40,031 bases of DNA from Bacteroidales bacterium (lineage in GTDB: Bacteria; Bacteroidota; Bacteroidia; Bacteroidales; UBA932), in assembly GCA_017472115.1 (NCBI GenBank), contig JAFUQW010000008.1, positions 1 through 40,031 on the forward strand, written 5' to 3'. Below, one piece after another: positions 38,605 to 40,031 of the stretch. Made by a program: the position numbers and the translations under genes. The stretch's first letter is position 1. The number at the start of each line of letters is the position of its first letter. The notes beneath the pieces were generated by a model. The model had not been told where the DNA came from and did no database searches. It saw nothing but the letters and a program-made list of their open reading frames with translations.

Positions 38605-40031
38605 ATGAATATCGTAAAAAAGACAATCGAATTATCCGACGGAAGGATAATTGAAATCGAAACCGGCAAGCTTGCAAAGCAGGCAGACGGCTCAGTAGTA
38701 GTCAAGATGGGTGGCACTATGCTCCTCGCTACTGTAACATGCGCAAAAGACGCTAAGGATGACGTGGATTTCATGCCGCTCCAGGTAGACTACAAAGAGA
38801 AATATGCATCTGCAGGACGTTTCCCAGGTGGATTCATGAAGCGTGAGGGCAAGGCATCAGACTATGAGATCCTCATCGCACGTCTTGTAGACCGCGCACT
38901 CAGACCGCTCTTCCCTGAGGATTTCCATGCTGAAGTCTTCGTAAACGTAAACCTCATCTCGGCAGAGAAGGACATCCAGCCTGATGCACTCGCAGGACTC
39001 GCAGCATCTTCAGCTCTCGCAGTCAGTGACATTCCTTTCGAGGGCCCTATTTCTGAGGTTCGCGTTGCCAGAATCGGCGGCGAATTCAAGATCAACCCTA
39101 ACTTCAGCGAGATGGCAGACGCAGATCTTGACATCATGGTTGCAGCTACATATGACAACATCATGATGGTAGAGGGTGAGATGAACGAGGTAAGCGAGCA
39201 CGACATGCTCGAGGCTATCAAGTTCGCTCACAACGAAATCAAGAAGCACTGCAAGGTACAGATGGAGCTTTCAGAGGCTGTAGGCAAGACAGAAAAGAGA
39301 AGCTACTGCCACGAGGAAAACGACGAGGATCTCCGCAAGGCTATCGAGGAGTTCTGCTACGACAGATGCTACGCAATCGCGAAGTCAGGCTCTGCAAAGC
39401 ATGAGAGATCAGACGCTTTCGAGGCACTCAAAGAGGAGTTCTACGCAACTCTCTCTGAGGAGGAGCAGGAAGAGAAGAGAATGATGGTGGAGAGATACTA
39501 CCATGCAGTGGAGAAGGCTGCAATGAGAAACATGATCCTCGACGAGGGCGTGCGTCTTGACGGCCGTGACACCACTACAGTCCGCCCTATCTGGTGCGAG
39601 ACTGACTATCTCCCATGTGCACACGGTTCAGCTATCTTCACCCGTGGCGAGACTCAGTCACTCTCTACTGTAACCCTCGGTACAAAGCTCGACATGAAGG
39701 AGCGCGACGAAGTCCTCATTCAGGATACAGACCAGTTCGTGCTTCACTATAACTTCCCTCCATTCTCAACCGGCGAGGCTCGCCCTCAGCGTGGTGTAGG
39801 CCGTCGTGAGATCGGACACGGAAACCTTGCATATAGGGCACTCAAGCCTATGATCCCAATGGCTCCGGAGAATCCATACGCAGTACGCGTGGTTTCTGAT
39901 ATCCTCGAGTCAAACGGTTCATCATCAATGGCTTCCGTATGTGCAGGCTGCCTTTCCCTCATGGACGCAGGTGTGAAGATCAAGAATCCGGTTGCAGGTG
40001 TAGCAATGGGTCTTATCACTGACAAGGACAA
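38605..40031 (+). CDS. pnp: Polyribonucleotide nucleotidyltransferase (3' end outside the window)
   Basis: PNPase degrades RNA 3'-5' by phosphorolysis and is a core part of RNA turnover. The first 475 codons are present, running off the right edge without a stop. The first RNase PH domain has [20 protein letters not shown] (about 73-92), then [15 protein letters not shown]. An alpha-helical middle (about 235-310) follows. The second RNase PH domain starts at [17 protein letters not shown], with FTRGETQSL and [24 protein letters not shown]. The KH and S1 domains lie beyond the window. The start at 38605 is the first ATG of the conserved frame ([14 protein letters not shown]). Confidence 0.97.
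   Translation, partial: MNIVKKTIELSDGRIIEIETGKLAKQADGSVVVKMGGTMLLATVTCAKDAKDDVDFMPLQVDYKEKYASAGRFPGGFMKREGKASDYEILIARLVDRALRPLFPEDFHAEVFVNVNLISAEKDIQPDALAGLAASSALAVSDIPFEGPISEVRVARIGGEFKINPNFSEMADADLDIMVAATYDNIMMVEGEMNEVSEHDMLEAIKFAHNEIKKHCKVQMELSEAVGKTEKRSYCHEENDEDLRKAIEEFCYDRCYAIAKSGSAKHERSDAFEALKEEFYATLSEEEQEEKRMMVERYYHAVEKAAMRNMILDEGVRLDGRDTTTVRPIWCETDYLPCAHGSAIFTRGETQSLSTVTLGTKLDMKERDEVLIQDTDQFVLHYNFPPFSTGEARPQRGVGRREIGHGNLAYRALKPMIPMAPENPYAVRVVSDILESNGSSSMASVCAGCLSLMDAGVKIKNPVAGVAMGLITDKD

Noticed and set aside
1..40031. CRISPR array, tRNA, rRNA or insertion sequence
   Set aside because: No regularly spaced direct repeats of 25-40 bp, no cloverleaf-like or rRNA-like stretch and no intact transposase were seen on either strand.

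Overview
The window is a chromosomal segment of a member of the order Bacteroidales (phylum Bacteroidota). Four things point there: a Bacteroidota-style division and cell-wall (dcw) cluster that lacks murF, ddl and murB between its genes; a type V (fimbrillin) pilus operon; near-absence of Shine-Dalgarno sites; and repeated -7 promoter boxes of the form TAnnTTTG, several with a TTTG -33 box 19-21 bp upstream. The genus cannot be fixed from the sequence alone.

Layout. 1-2.5 kb is a small accessory patch: the tail of an unrecognised gene, several strong hairpins, an AlbA_2/ATPase/winged-helix protein on the minus strand with a 12-bp in-frame tandem repeat, and a decayed gene remnant. 2.5-10.8 kb is housekeeping: radC and upp (+), then a minus-strand operon of a LEA-like lipoprotein, a SPOR-domain protein and rpoN, then miaB and cls (+), and an M23 endopeptidase lipoprotein (-). 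11.0-28.1 kb is one long plus-strand operon: mraZ, rsmH, ftsL, ftsI, murE, mraY, murD, ftsW, murG, murC, ftsQ, ftsA, ftsZ and gltX. It is preceded by a 10-bp-phased repeat array that matches a MraZ operator, and it ends at a 17-bp-stem terminator.

Facing the terminator is a micro-operon of two tiny membrane proteins (a DUF6722-like protein and an unlisted 34-residue protein). 28.6-33.1 kb is a minus-strand type V pilus operon: OmpA-like/DUF3575 outer-membrane protein, DUF5119-like lipoprotein, fimbrillin, and a second fimbrillin-family lipoprotein, with a GC-rich stem-loop between the last two. 33.2-36.0 kb holds rpiB, truB (with an in-frame palindrome embedded in its coding sequence) and a MATE transporter. 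A minus-strand pair (alpha/beta hydrolase lipoprotein and YgjP-like metalloprotease) follows. The window ends with rpsO and the first 475 codons of pnp, in the widely conserved rpsO-pnp order, separated by a terminator and a leader with three stem-loops.

How the genes work together. MurE, MurD and MurC act in UDP-MurNAc-peptide synthesis. MraY and MurG build lipid I and lipid II. FtsW and FtsI polymerise and crosslink septal peptidoglycan under FtsQ/FtsL and the FtsA/FtsZ ring, and the M23 enzyme encoded divergently from mraZ is a plausible wall-remodelling partner. I found no strong evidence for a wholly new multi-gene system. The least explained items are the truB palindrome, the inter-fimbrillin hairpin, the apparently leaderless promoters, the two-gene micro-operon, and the accessory patch at the left edge.
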